9,753 nucleotides of DNA from a bacterium SM23_31 (GCA_001304035.1 LJUD01000087.1:1-9753), one strand, 5' to 3'; numbered from the stretch's first letter, positions 1-6,177 are shown. Made by a program: numbers and translations. The notes: a model not told the origin generated them from the letters alone.

Positions 1-2
1 AG

Positions 3-740
3 TTTATTCTGGGCGGTGAAGCGACTATGTGGGGCGAATATATTTCACCGGAAACCGTCGATTCACGGATATGGCCCCGTACGGCTGCTATAGCGGAGCG
101 GTTCTGGTCTCCCGGGCATGTAAAGGATGTAGATGATATGTACCGCCGTCTCGAGGTTGTCAGCTTTCACCTGGAAGAGCTTGGATTAACGCATGAAAAG
201 AATTATGAAATGATGCTGCGCCGGCTGACCAATAATGCCGGTATTATCCCACTGAAGATTTTGATAGACGTAATTGAACCTCTCAAGGGTTACTCCCGTG
301 GCCGCTACCGGGACTATACATCCTATTCCCCGTTGACGCGTGTTGTCGATGCCGCACGACCTGATGCTAAAACAGCCAGGGAATTCAGGAATTTGGTTAA
401 TAGATATACGGCAGAAAATCAACAATACGATGACACTTTTAGTGCAATAAAAGATTGGCTTATTCTGTGGCAAAATAATCACATCGACCTGATTGAGATT
501 ATCAAACGTTCGCCCGTATTAAAAGAGATCGAAACTCTTTCGGATGACCTGTCTAAAGTTGCGGGTATCGGTTTACAAGCCCTTGCATATATAAAAAGCG
601 GACGGCAAGCGGACAGCGATTGGATTGAATCACAACTGGAAATTCTAAGAAAAGCACGCACTCAAAGAGGTCAAACAGAATTGATGATTATTCCGGCTGT
701 GAGACAATTGGTAAATGCAGCAGGGGAAACAGGCGCTTAG
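3..740 (+). CDS. Beta-N-acetylhexosaminidase, GH20 family (C-terminal part, 5' truncated by window)
   Basis: The reading frame is open from base 3, before the first ATG at 27, so this is the last 245 residues of a longer protein. It begins LGGEATMWGEY and continues into DSRIWPRTAAIAERFWSP, the hallmark end of the GH20 (beta/alpha)8 barrel. In characterised GH20 enzymes the Trp and Glu of the MWGE-type motif line the -1 sugar subsite and contact the terminal GlcNAc. The catalytic Asp-Glu pair lies upstream of the window. After the barrel comes a helical tail of about 190 residues containing IEPLKGYSRGRYRDYTSYSP, a type of extension common in bacterial GH20 proteins. The family releases terminal beta-linked GlcNAc/GalNAc from glycans or chito-oligosaccharides, usually in the periplasm or outside the cell. 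The NagX-like gene follows on the same strand. The family call is firm; the exact substrate is not known. Confidence 0.93.
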   Translation, partial: FILGGEATMWGEYISPETVDSRIWPRTAAIAERFWSPGHVKDVDDMYRRLEVVSFHLEELGLTHEKNYEMMLRRLTNNAGIIPLKILIDVIEPLKGYSRGRYRDYTSYSPLTRVVDAARPDAKTAREFRNLVNRYTAENQQYDDTFSAIKDWLILWQNNHIDLIEIIKRSPVLKEIETLSDDLSKVAGIGLQALAYIKSGRQADSDWIESQLEILRKARTQRGQTELMIIPAVRQLVNAAGETGA

Positions 741-766
741 AATTATTAACGAAGTAAGATTACATT

Positions 767-924
767 AACATCCCCTTAAATCCCCCTTGAAACAGGGGAA
801 TTGTGAAGGATGTTCCCCATTTTTGTAAGGATTTGTGTCTTATTTTATAAAATGATTTTGAAGGCTTTTCTTAACCAATGGTAATAAAATAAAGTCCCCT
901 TTGAAGGGAGACTTGGGAGATGTT
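767..924. repeat. Imperfect inverted-repeat element (MITE/REP-like) between the hexosaminidase and nagX-like genes
   Basis: The left arm (767-799) starts AACATCCCCTTAAATCCCCC and ends CAGGGGA. The right arm (895-924) starts TCCCCTTTGAAGGGAG and ends GGAGATGTT. The right arm reversed and complemented aligns with the left arm over about 30 bases with a few mismatches and gaps. The interior is AT-rich and has no ORF. The layout of near-matching ends around a non-coding core is that of a miniature inverted-repeat element or a large intergenic hairpin. No clear target-site duplication was identified. Confidence 0.6.
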
Positions 925-941
925 ATTTTTCATTACATTTG
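913..941 (+). promoter_or_regulatory. Possible Bacteroidota-type promoter for the nagX-like gene
   Basis: TACATTTG at 934-941 fits the Bacteroidota -7 consensus TAnnTTTG. A TTG at 913-915 lies 18 bases upstream, close to the -33 spacing of that promoter class. The start codon is about 60 bases downstream. The TTG falls inside the right arm of the inverted-repeat element. The match is short, and the host sigma factor specificity is only inferred. Confidence 0.25.
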
Positions 942-1002
942 GATATTATGTTAAAGAGTAATATCGGATTAACCGCATTTATCTACCATAGGAGAACCGG
1001 TC

Positions 1003-2112
1003 ATGACAGTAGAAATTAAAGGTGCACCATCGGGGCGGGTTGTTTCTATCGATGCACTCCGCGGATTTGATATGTTCTGGATAACAGGCGGTGCAGCCTT
1101 TTTCCTCAGCCTTTTCCGCCTTATTGATACGCCGTTTTTTAACTCTCTTTCACAGCAGCTTAATCACGTTCAGTGGAACGGATTCAGGTTTTGGGACCTG
1201 ATATTTCCTTTATTTTTATTTATTGTCGGCGCAAGTATGCCTTTTTCTATCAGTAAGAGGCTTCAGCGGGGGGACTCACGTAAAGAGCTTTACATTCACA
1301 TCATCCAGCGGACACTGACGCTTTTAATCCTGGGTCTTATCTTTAATGGTTTACTGGACCTTGATTTTTCGAACTTTCGCTATGCCGGTGTTCTGCAGAG
1401 AATTGCCCTGTGTTATTTTTTTGCTGCGCTCATTGTTATGAACACACGGATAAGAGGACTGGCTATTTTTACCGGTGCAATACTGCTGTTATACTGGGCG
1501 GCAATGATGCTGATACCGGTTCCGGGCTACGGTGCAGGTGTGCTGACACCTGAGGGTAGTCTATCGGCTTTTATTGATCAATATGCACTGCCCGGAAGAT
1601 TATATTATAGATTTGGGGATAATGAAGGCATTTTGAGTACCCTTCCCGCTATTTCTACGACGCTGCTTGGAGCATTGAGCGGTCACTGGTTGAGATCATC
1701 CTTTACTCAAAGTATAAAGGTTCTGGGTCTATTTGCGGCTGGTATAGTGTGCCTGTTTTTAGGGTGGATTTGGAACTTTGTATTTCCCATCAATAAAATC
1801 CTCTGGACGAGTTCTTATGTGCTTTACGCCGGCGGGTGGAGCTTGCTCTTATTGGGCTTATTCTACTGGATTATTGACGTAAGAGGCTGGAGGAAATGGG
1901 CTTTTCCATTTGTAGTCATTGGTTTAAATCCGATAACTATCTATGTGGCACAAGCATTATTCGATTTTGGCATCATTGCCAGAATTTTTGTGAATGGATT
2001 CATTGACAGCATGGGTGTTTTCAGGCCGGTCTTTTGGGCATTTTGCGTGCTCACGGTCAAATGGCTCTTCCTGTATTTCCTGTATAAGAAAAGGATATTT
2101 TTAAAAGCGTAG
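1003..2112 (+). CDS. NagX/HGSNAT-like acyltransferase-family membrane protein (DUF5009/COG4299 type)
   Basis: A 369-residue multipass inner-membrane protein. It opens with the family signature SIDALRGFDMFWITGG (residues 15-30). This is followed by LNHVQWNGFRFWDLIFPLFL and FIVGASMPFS (residues 53-82) and then by further hydrophobic segments to the C-terminus. This is the family of human heparan-alpha-glucosaminide N-acetyltransferase and of bacterial NagX. In HGSNAT a luminal His before a WNG-like motif carries the acetyl group across the membrane, and His54 here (LNH before WNG) is the likely counterpart by inspection. The start is well supported by AGGAGA at 990-995, seven bases before the ATG. 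Bacterial members often sit in GlcNAc-use clusters, which agrees with the hexosaminidase upstream and the ROK kinase downstream. Whether it acetylates, transports or both is unknown for bacterial members. Confidence 0.88.
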   Translation: MTVEIKGAPSGRVVSIDALRGFDMFWITGGAAFFLSLFRLIDTPFFNSLSQQLNHVQWNGFRFWDLIFPLFLFIVGASMPFSISKRLQRGDSRKELYIHIIQRTLTLLILGLIFNGLLDLDFSNFRYAGVLQRIALCYFFAALIVMNTRIRGLAIFTGAILLLYWAAMMLIPVPGYGAGVLTPEGSLSAFIDQYALPGRLYYRFGDNEGILSTLPAISTTLLGALSGHWLRSSFTQSIKVLGLFAAGIVCLFLGWIWNFVFPINKILWTSSYVLYAGGWSLLLLGLFYWIIDVRGWRKWAFPFVVIGLNPITIYVAQALFDFGIIARIFVNGFIDSMGVFRPVFWAFCVLTVKWLFLYFLYKKRIFLKA

Positions 2113-2148
2113 TGTGTCGAGGTTGAAATATTTCTTGTAATGTAATTA

Positions 2149-2295
2149 GCCCTCACCCCTTGCCCCTCTCCCGCAAGCGGGAGAGGGGAAAAGGAAGGAA
2201 AAGCCACAATTAAGGGAGTTAAGTTTCAGATAACAGATTACCGGAAAACAATTACTCCCTTCTCACATTTTTGGAGAAGGGCAGGGGATGAGGGC
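2149..2295. repeat. Inverted-repeat element with 23-bp ends and internal hairpins
   Basis: The ends are 2149-2171 (GCCCTCACCCCTTGCCCC then TCTCC) and 2273-2295. The second, reversed and complemented, matches the first with three differences in 23 bases. Just inside the left end is a near-perfect hairpin: CCCCTCTCCCGC (2163-2174), a two-base centre, and GCGGGAGAGGGG (2177-2188). Near the right end CCCTTCTC (2257-2264) can pair with GAGAAGGG (2274-2281). The core has no ORF. From general knowledge, CCCTCACCCC/GGGAGAGGGG palindromes of this kind occur as dispersed intergenic repeats in many bacterial genomes. The copy number here cannot be seen. Confidence 0.7.
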
Positions 2296-2340
2296 ATATT
2301 AATTGAAACAAACAAATTTTTATCCAAAAAAATACAAAAC

Positions 2341-2367
2341 GTAGGGGCACGGTTACCGTGCCTTTAC
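2341..2367. repeat. Short palindromic repeat centred on GGCACGGT/ACCGTGCC
   Basis: GGCACGGT (2346-2353), one centre base, then ACCGTGCC (2355-2362) is a perfect inverted repeat. The flanks GTAGG and CTTTAC extend the symmetry imperfectly to 27 bases. It lies about 80 bases upstream of the amidotransferase start. It looks like a dispersed REP-type palindrome rather than an operator, but one copy cannot decide this. Confidence 0.5.
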
Positions 2368-2444
2368 TATGAAGAATATTTTTCCAATGATTTAAACATA
2401 AATGTTTTTAAGCATAGTCGATCAATAAGAAGGTAATAAGTAAA

Positions 2445-3161
2445 ATGAGAATTCACCTCCTTCGGCATGGGACGCTTAACGATCACGTAACTATCGGAGA
2501 ATGGGCAGAGAAAATGGGACATAGTGTTTCAAAAACAGTCCTTATCAACAATGAAAATCTTCCAAGAATGAATGACTTTGACTGGCTGATTATAATGGGT
2601 GGAATAATGGACACGCATGAGGAGGATAAATATCCCTGGCTTGTTGAAGAGAAGAAGTTCATTAAAGATGCAATTAACCAAAGAAAGATAGTTCTGGGAA
2701 TTTGCTTTGGTGCACAGCTTATTGCCGGGGCTCTCGGCGCTGAGGTATACAAAAATGAGTACAAGGAAATCGGGTGGCATAAAGTCAATCTTACAGAAGA
2801 CGGGAAAAAATCACAGGTTTTCGGTTCTTTTCCCGGCCGGTTCCCGGTTTTTCAATGGCATGATTATATATTTGATCTGCCTTCTGGTGCCTTGAGAACA
2901 GCAGAAAATGAAGCATGCGCAAATCAGGCATTTGTGTACAAGGAGAGTGTAATTGGTGTCCAGTTCCACCTCGAATTCACCGAGGAGTGTATTAGAACAC
3001 TGGTTCGGGAATACGGTGATAAGATCACAGAAGGCAAATACATACAGCCAAAGGAAGAAATACTGACAGAGCGTCGTTTAATCGGGGAAATCGATGAGTT
3101 GAAAAATTTGCTTCTGAAGAATATCGAAAAGGCATTCGGGGATGAATATGACTGTAAATAA
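2445..3161 (+). CDS. Class I glutamine amidotransferase-like protein (GMP synthase GATase-like, stand-alone)
   Basis: A 238-residue cytoplasmic protein with the full class I glutamine amidotransferase triad. The nucleophile is Cys87 in VLGICFGAQLIAGALGA, and His175 and Glu177 lie in GVQFHLEF. The oxyanion region is represented by IIMGGIMDTHEEDKYPWL (residues 49-66), as in COG0518-type stand-alone domains. In this family the Cys thioester releases ammonia from glutamine, or the domain hydrolyses gamma-glutamyl compounds. No synthetase domain is fused or adjacent, so the acceptor is unknown. The last 60 residues are charged and helical. The gene is flanked by palindromes and ends at a strong terminator, so it is probably a single-gene transcript. 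Confidence in the fold and catalytic residues is high; the physiological role is open. Confidence 0.9.
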   Translation: MRIHLLRHGTLNDHVTIGEWAEKMGHSVSKTVLINNENLPRMNDFDWLIIMGGIMDTHEEDKYPWLVEEKKFIKDAINQRKIVLGICFGAQLIAGALGAEVYKNEYKEIGWHKVNLTEDGKKSQVFGSFPGRFPVFQWHDYIFDLPSGALRTAENEACANQAFVYKESVIGVQFHLEFTEECIRTLVREYGDKITEGKYIQPKEEILTERRLIGEIDELKNLLLKNIEKAFGDEYDCK

Positions 3162-3170
3162 TCTATCCTG

Positions 3171-3188
3171 AATAATTTATAAATTATT
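3171..3188. repeat. Perfect 18-bp AT-only palindrome after the amidotransferase gene
   Basis: AATAATTTATAAATTATT is exactly self-complementary and begins nine bases after the stop codon, just before the terminator hairpin. It could be a weak RNA hairpin or a protein site. An AT-rich palindrome may also arise by chance. Confidence 0.35.
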
Positions 3189-3203
3189 GTATCAAAAGGG
3201 TGG

Positions 3204-3233
3204 CACCCCCAAACGCGTTTGGGGGTGTTTTTT
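3204..3233 (+). terminator. Strong rho-independent terminator of the amidotransferase gene
   Basis: CACCCCCAAACG (3204-3215) and CGTTTGGGGGTG (3216-3227) are perfect complements, giving a GC-rich stem with a tight loop, followed directly by six T residues (3228-3233). It is 42 bases after the stop codon. On the minus strand the same hairpin is followed only by CCACCCTTTT, so it would stop transcripts from the convergent ROK gene poorly. Confidence 0.9.
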
Positions 3234-3363
3234 ACTTCCAATAAAATCAATTATTTGTGAGATTAATCCCGAGTACCCGTGATAAATTATCCGGACTACA
3301 AGCGCCGGTTATCAGTTTAAAAGTTATTATTTATCGGGGCTAACGTGTTACAAAAATTGCTGA

Positions 3364-4383
3364 TTATTCATTTCCATTATCTTCGAGCACAACCGCCGGT
3401 GGGGCGTTTTCCCATGGTCTGTCATGCTCCCATTTTTCTATCCATTCATCCGGCATAACCAATGAAAGCGCCGCAATATCACCGAGAAATGTATGTAATG
3501 CTGACGGTGTGAATTTTACTCCCGATGTGAGCGCCGGAAACGATTTGAAGAACTCCTGCTCAACTAAGGGCAGCAGGATGTCCCGGTTATTGAGAAATAC
3601 GCTGCCGCCGATAATAAAAAGTTGTGTATCCATCAATGCATTGATAGAAGCCATACCTCTTGCGAAATTGTACGCTGCTTTTTTAATAACTTTTTTTGCT
3701 TTTGTGTCACCCTGCCGGTATGCAGAAAATACATCTTCGGTTGTTGCTCCCTCTCCGTAATCTCTTGCAATAGCGGAACCGGATACTAAGGCTTCCAAAT
3801 CTCCGAAATTTCCGCATCCGCATTGCGGACCGTCTTCAGCTATATAAATATGACCTCCATGACCCGCATTTTCATTTTTACCTTTGAGGAGGTGTCCGTC
3901 AACGAAAATTCCGGTTCCGATTCCAGTACTCCAGGTAACGTACACCAGGTTATCTTCACCTTTGCCGGCGCCGAAAAGCCGCTCTGCGACGACACTGGTA
4001 ACGCAATCATTCCCGGATTTCACTCGCGGGTACTTCCCGGTTAATACTTCTTCTAATGGAATTTCCGTCCAATCGTTTGGAATAACGCCTCGTTCTTTTG
4101 CAAGCCCGCCGCAAAGATTCGGTGAAACAATGACCTTGTACCCGTTTTTTATTTTGAATGGACTGCATGTGCTGATGCCCACGGCGCTGATGTCCTTTTT
4201 GTGAATACCAATACGTCTGCACGCACGTTCTATAAGGGCATCAACCTGTTCAGGTATCGATGTGTTATCTCCTTCTAACTTTACACGCTGATACAGCTTT
4301 ATTAAGACGCCTTCATAATGGGCTATGCTAACGGTAATTTTTGTCCCGCCGATATCTACGGCAGCAAGATAAGTATTTCGCAT
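3364..4383 (-). CDS. ROK-family sugar kinase (glucokinase/N-acetylhexosamine kinase-like) with variant motifs
   Basis: A 339-residue cytoplasmic protein of the ASKHA fold. The ATP phosphate-binding loop is DIGGTK (residues 10-15). The catalytic Asp is D126 in GNDCVTSVVAE. The second phosphate motif is STGIGTGIFVDG (152-163), and the zinc region DGPQCGCGNFGDLEALVSG lies at about 184-202. ROK kinases phosphorylate hexoses such as glucose, GlcNAc, ManNAc or fructose. The GH20 and NagX-like neighbours favour an amino sugar, but this is inference. Two positions are unusual. Aligned from the CGCG motif, the usual GExGH reads GHGGH (174-178), so Glu is replaced by His175. The third zinc Cys of CxCGxxGCxE is Asp195. 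The start is supported by AAGGA six bases upstream of the ATG. No DNA-binding N-terminal domain is present, so it is a kinase rather than a NagC/XylR-type regulator. Confidence 0.9.
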   Translation of the reverse strand: MRNTYLAAVDIGGTKITVSIAHYEGVLIKLYQRVKLEGDNTSIPEQVDALIERACRRIGIHKKDISAVGISTCSPFKIKNGYKVIVSPNLCGGLAKERGVIPNDWTEIPLEEVLTGKYPRVKSGNDCVTSVVAERLFGAGKGEDNLVYVTWSTGIGTGIFVDGHLLKGKNENAGHGGHIYIAEDGPQCGCGNFGDLEALVSGSAIARDYGEGATTEDVFSAYRQGDTKAKKVIKKAAYNFARGMASINALMDTQLFIIGGSVFLNNRDILLPLVEQEFFKSFPALTSGVKFTPSALHTFLGDIAALSLVMPDEWIEKWEHDRPWENAPPAVVLEDNGNE

Positions 4384-4522
4384 GATTTTTCCTTATTGAT
4401 TACTCCTGCATTGTTCAGGATTATTGTAAAGATAATGTTTAAATAGGTTTTATCGCCAGGAACACAAAATGTAAAATACAGTTTGTTGAGAAGCAAATCA
4501 AGCGAAAAAAAGAGTTGTCCAT

Positions 4523-4570
4523 CTGAAAGAACATAAAATCATATAAACGGGGCAGTTCTTTTCAGTTTTT
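4523..4570 (+). terminator. Weak terminator-like stem-loop
   Basis: CTGAAAGAAC (4523-4532) pairs with GTTCTTTTCAG (4555-4565) with one bulged base, followed by TTTTT (4566-4570). The loop is long (22 bases) and the stem is AT-rich. No plus-strand gene ends just upstream, so its role as a terminator is doubtful. Confidence 0.2.
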
Positions 4571-4690
4571 AACACGTATTAAACGAGTCATGAAATAAGA
4601 AGCGCACTTTCTCCTTGCAAATTGTGATGTTGAAAGCTATATTTAATGCATATAAGTGTATCACATAAAAGAACATCGTTTATATATATG

Positions 4691-4715
4691 TAGGAACACG
4701 CCGCGGCGTGTTCTA
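4691..4715. repeat. GC-rich palindrome, copy 1 (TAGGAAC...GTTCTA type)
   Basis: GAACACGCC (4694-4702), a GC centre, and GGCGTGTTC (4705-4713) form a perfect stem flanked by TAG and TA. It closely resembles the palindrome 28 bases to its right, so the two form a pair of related REP-like units. Confidence 0.65.
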
Positions 4716-4742
4716 ATCGAATCCGATGACATGTCGAATATC

Positions 4743-4766
4743 AGGAACGCGCCTCGGCGCGTTCCT
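4743..4766. repeat. GC-rich palindrome, copy 2 (AGGAAC...GTTCCT type)
   Basis: AGGAACGCGCC (4743-4753), a two-base TC centre, and GGCGCGTTCCT (4756-4766) form a perfect 11-bp stem. It shares the GGAAC-GCC/GGC-GTTC plan with copy 1 at 4691-4715 but differs in the middle of the arm. TATATATATG-like sequence flanks the pair on both sides (about 4681-4690 and 4784-4793), hinting that the pair is a single composite element. Confidence 0.65.
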
Positions 4767-4811
4767 ACAAGGATACAACCAACAAATATATATGAACATT
4801 ACCGATGTGTA

Positions 4812-4921
4812 TTGGTCCCGCATTTGCTGTGTGTTGTTTCCGCATCTTTTTTGTGTTGTTCCCGCATCTGCTGTGCGTTGGTCCTGAATCTGTTGTGTGT
4901 TGGTCCCGATTCTGCTGTGTG
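4812..4921. repeat. Tandem array: five 22-bp direct repeats
   Basis: Five consecutive units start at 4812, 4834, 4856, 4878 and 4900. Each is exactly 22 bases, with a consensus that begins TTGGTCCCGCATCTG and ends TGTG. The units differ from that consensus at about 1, 5, 2, 3 and 2 positions. No spacers separate them, so it is not a CRISPR. A period of 22 is not a multiple of three, so it does not encode a repeated peptide. The array ends 79 bases before the beta-propeller start codon. Confidence 0.9.
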
Positions 4922-4942
4922 TTGGTGTTGTCCCCAACACAC
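4917..4942 (+). promoter_or_regulatory. Stem-loop at the downstream end of the tandem array
   Basis: GTGTGTTGG (4917-4925) is the exact complement of CCAACACAC (4934-4942), with an eight-base loop. The left arm spans the end of repeat unit 5 and the first bases of what would be a sixth unit. It may be a leader hairpin of the beta-propeller transcript or a remnant of array decay. There is no T-tract after it, so it is not an ordinary terminator. Confidence 0.35.
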
Positions 4943-5000
4943 TACTATTTAAGCGAAACAGACAAGAGAGCATGTTATTCTTGAAAATAGGAGCGATGAA

Positions 5001-6152
5001 ATGGAACTCAAACCCTATGCGTTCCTGATTATTATTTTCCTTCTGCTATATGTCTTTATGTGCGGTCAGAGAGATGAGAAGTACACCGTTGAAATCATAG
5101 ACGACGTGAGGCACATACACAACCATGCGCCTCTGTGGGGCGACACATTGAAAGTTGAGCTTGAATTTGTGCAGAAGCTTGGTGAATTGTACCCTAAAGA
5201 TGAGAATTACCAGTTTTATAGGTTGAACGATATTGCACGGGATATGGAAGGAAATATTTACCTGCTTGATGCAGGCAATTACCGAGTCCAGAAATTTGAT
5301 TCAAACGGAAAATATCTTGCAACAATTGGCAGGCAGGGACAAGGACCAGGTGAATTTGAACACCCTTTCTTAATGGATCTTGATAAGCAGGGAAACATCT
5401 ATGTGGTCGATTACAGCGGGAACAAAATTCATGTTCTAACGTCAGAGGGTAAATTTATTAAGAAGAATAATGTGTCAGTGCAAACAATACTGGAATTTTA
5501 TGTAATGCAATCCGGTAACATTGTTTTCAACACACTGCATCAAGATGCAGCTAGAGCGGGAGCACCATTCTCTGGGAGAAAGTTAACACCTATGATTAAA
5601 ATTTTTGACAATGAAGGAAATCAATTAAGAGAATTTTTAGAGCCGGTTGACTTTGGTTCTCCATTGCTGAATATGAATGATAATACTATATATACCGCTG
5701 TTGATCCTCAAGATAATATCTATGTAACATTTCTCAAGCAAAACCGGATCGAAAAATATACCTCTGGTGGAACATGTTTATTTACTGCAGACCGGGTGTT
5801 GAACTATAAGGTGCGCCCTGCTGTTGTAACTAATGATGAAAGAGGTATTCTCCGAATAAAAGATGCAGGGACGGTTATCTCGGTAGGGATCGGTATCGAT
5901 CACAAAGGACGTATCTGGGTTCCCACATATATGAAACAGGCTGAACCAACAAACAGCTACAGTAAGTACCGGGATAAATTACACGAAATCCCGGGCAATT
6001 TAGTGTTTCAAATCTATGATAATGAGGGTTTCTGGCTCGGCAACGTTGTCTGTCCGGTGCGATTCAGCCGGATGCGAATAATCGGCGACCGGATTTACTT
6101 CATCGACAATGAAACCATAAGTCTATATGAATACAGAATTGTAGAAAAATAA
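5001..6152 (+). CDS. Exported 6-bladed beta-propeller (NHL-repeat-like) protein, probable lipoprotein
   Basis: A 383-residue protein with a hydrophobic N-terminal segment (residues 7-20, AFLIIIFLLLYVFM) followed by Cys21-Gly. The segment is a signal sequence, and Cys21 could be a lipidation site, although YVFMC is a poor lipobox. From about residue 74 come NHL/propeller blades: NDIARDMEGNIYLLDAGNYR with VQKFDSNGKYL, then DLDKQGNIYVVDYSGNKI with HVLTSEGKF, and later DPQDNIYVTFLKQNRIEKY. Between the first blades sits IGRQGQGPGEFEHPF, typical of 6-bladed propeller proteins in FCB bacteria. Such domains bind proteins or ligands, and catalytic activity is not implied. AGGAG at 4989-4993, seven bases before the ATG, fixes the start. 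An earlier ATG at 4996 is out of frame. It is separated from the divergent ROK gene by a repeat-rich region and is probably transcribed alone. Confidence 0.85.
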   Translation: MELKPYAFLIIIFLLLYVFMCGQRDEKYTVEIIDDVRHIHNHAPLWGDTLKVELEFVQKLGELYPKDENYQFYRLNDIARDMEGNIYLLDAGNYRVQKFDSNGKYLATIGRQGQGPGEFEHPFLMDLDKQGNIYVVDYSGNKIHVLTSEGKFIKKNNVSVQTILEFYVMQSGNIVFNTLHQDAARAGAPFSGRKLTPMIKIFDNEGNQLREFLEPVDFGSPLLNMNDNTIYTAVDPQDNIYVTFLKQNRIEKYTSGGTCLFTADRVLNYKVRPAVVTNDERGILRIKDAGTVISVGIGIDHKGRIWVPTYMKQAEPTNSYSKYRDKLHEIPGNLVFQIYDNEGFWLGNVVCPVRFSRMRIIGDRIYFIDNETISLYEYRIVEK

Positions 6153-6162
6153 GCACGAATAG

Positions 6163-6177
6163 TCCCGCTTAGCGGGA
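6163..6177. repeat. Short palindrome TCCCGCT-T-AGCGGGA
   Basis: A perfect 7-bp inverted repeat with one centre base lies 10 bases after the beta-propeller stop codon. The same 15-mer occurs in reverse complement at 7291-7305, within another element. It could stabilise the 3' end of the transcript. No T-tract follows. Confidence 0.6.

Larger units (their letters stand above)
2113..2444. other. Gene-free stretch of 332 bp filled by two repeat elements
   Basis: No credible coding region lies here. It holds an inverted-repeat element (2149-2295) and a separate short palindrome (2341-2367), each entered on its own. The remaining sequence is AT-rich. The downstream amidotransferase gene starts at 2445 with AGAAGG at 2428-2433, an unusually long 11 bases before the ATG. 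No convincing promoter was recognised. Confidence 0.6.
4384..5000. other. Gene-free stretch of 617 bp between divergent genes
   Basis: This separates the divergent ROK kinase and beta-propeller genes, so promoters for both should be here; none was recognised with confidence. From 4384 to about 4670 it is AT-rich with one loose stem (CTGAAAGAAC at 4523-4532 with GTTCTTTTCAG at 4555-4565, followed by five T residues). From 4691 it contains two GC-rich palindromes and then the 22-bp tandem array and a stem-loop, entered separately. The open frames across it run through repeats and show no protein family. Confidence 0.6.

Noticed and set aside
1941..2207. Minus-strand frame overlapping the end of the nagX-like gene
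   Set aside because: It is a shadow of the clear plus-strand gene and starts within a dispersed inverted-repeat element.
3364..4383. ROK transcriptional regulator (NagC/Mlc/XylR type)
   Set aside because: The protein starts directly with the ATP-binding loop at residue 10 and lacks a helix-turn-helix domain.
4812..4921. CRISPR array
   Set aside because: The repeats are contiguous without spacers, and no cas gene is present.
4656..4973. Open frames on both strands across the palindromes and the tandem array
   Set aside because: They are made of repeat sequence whose 22-bp period shifts the frame each unit, and they show no protein family.
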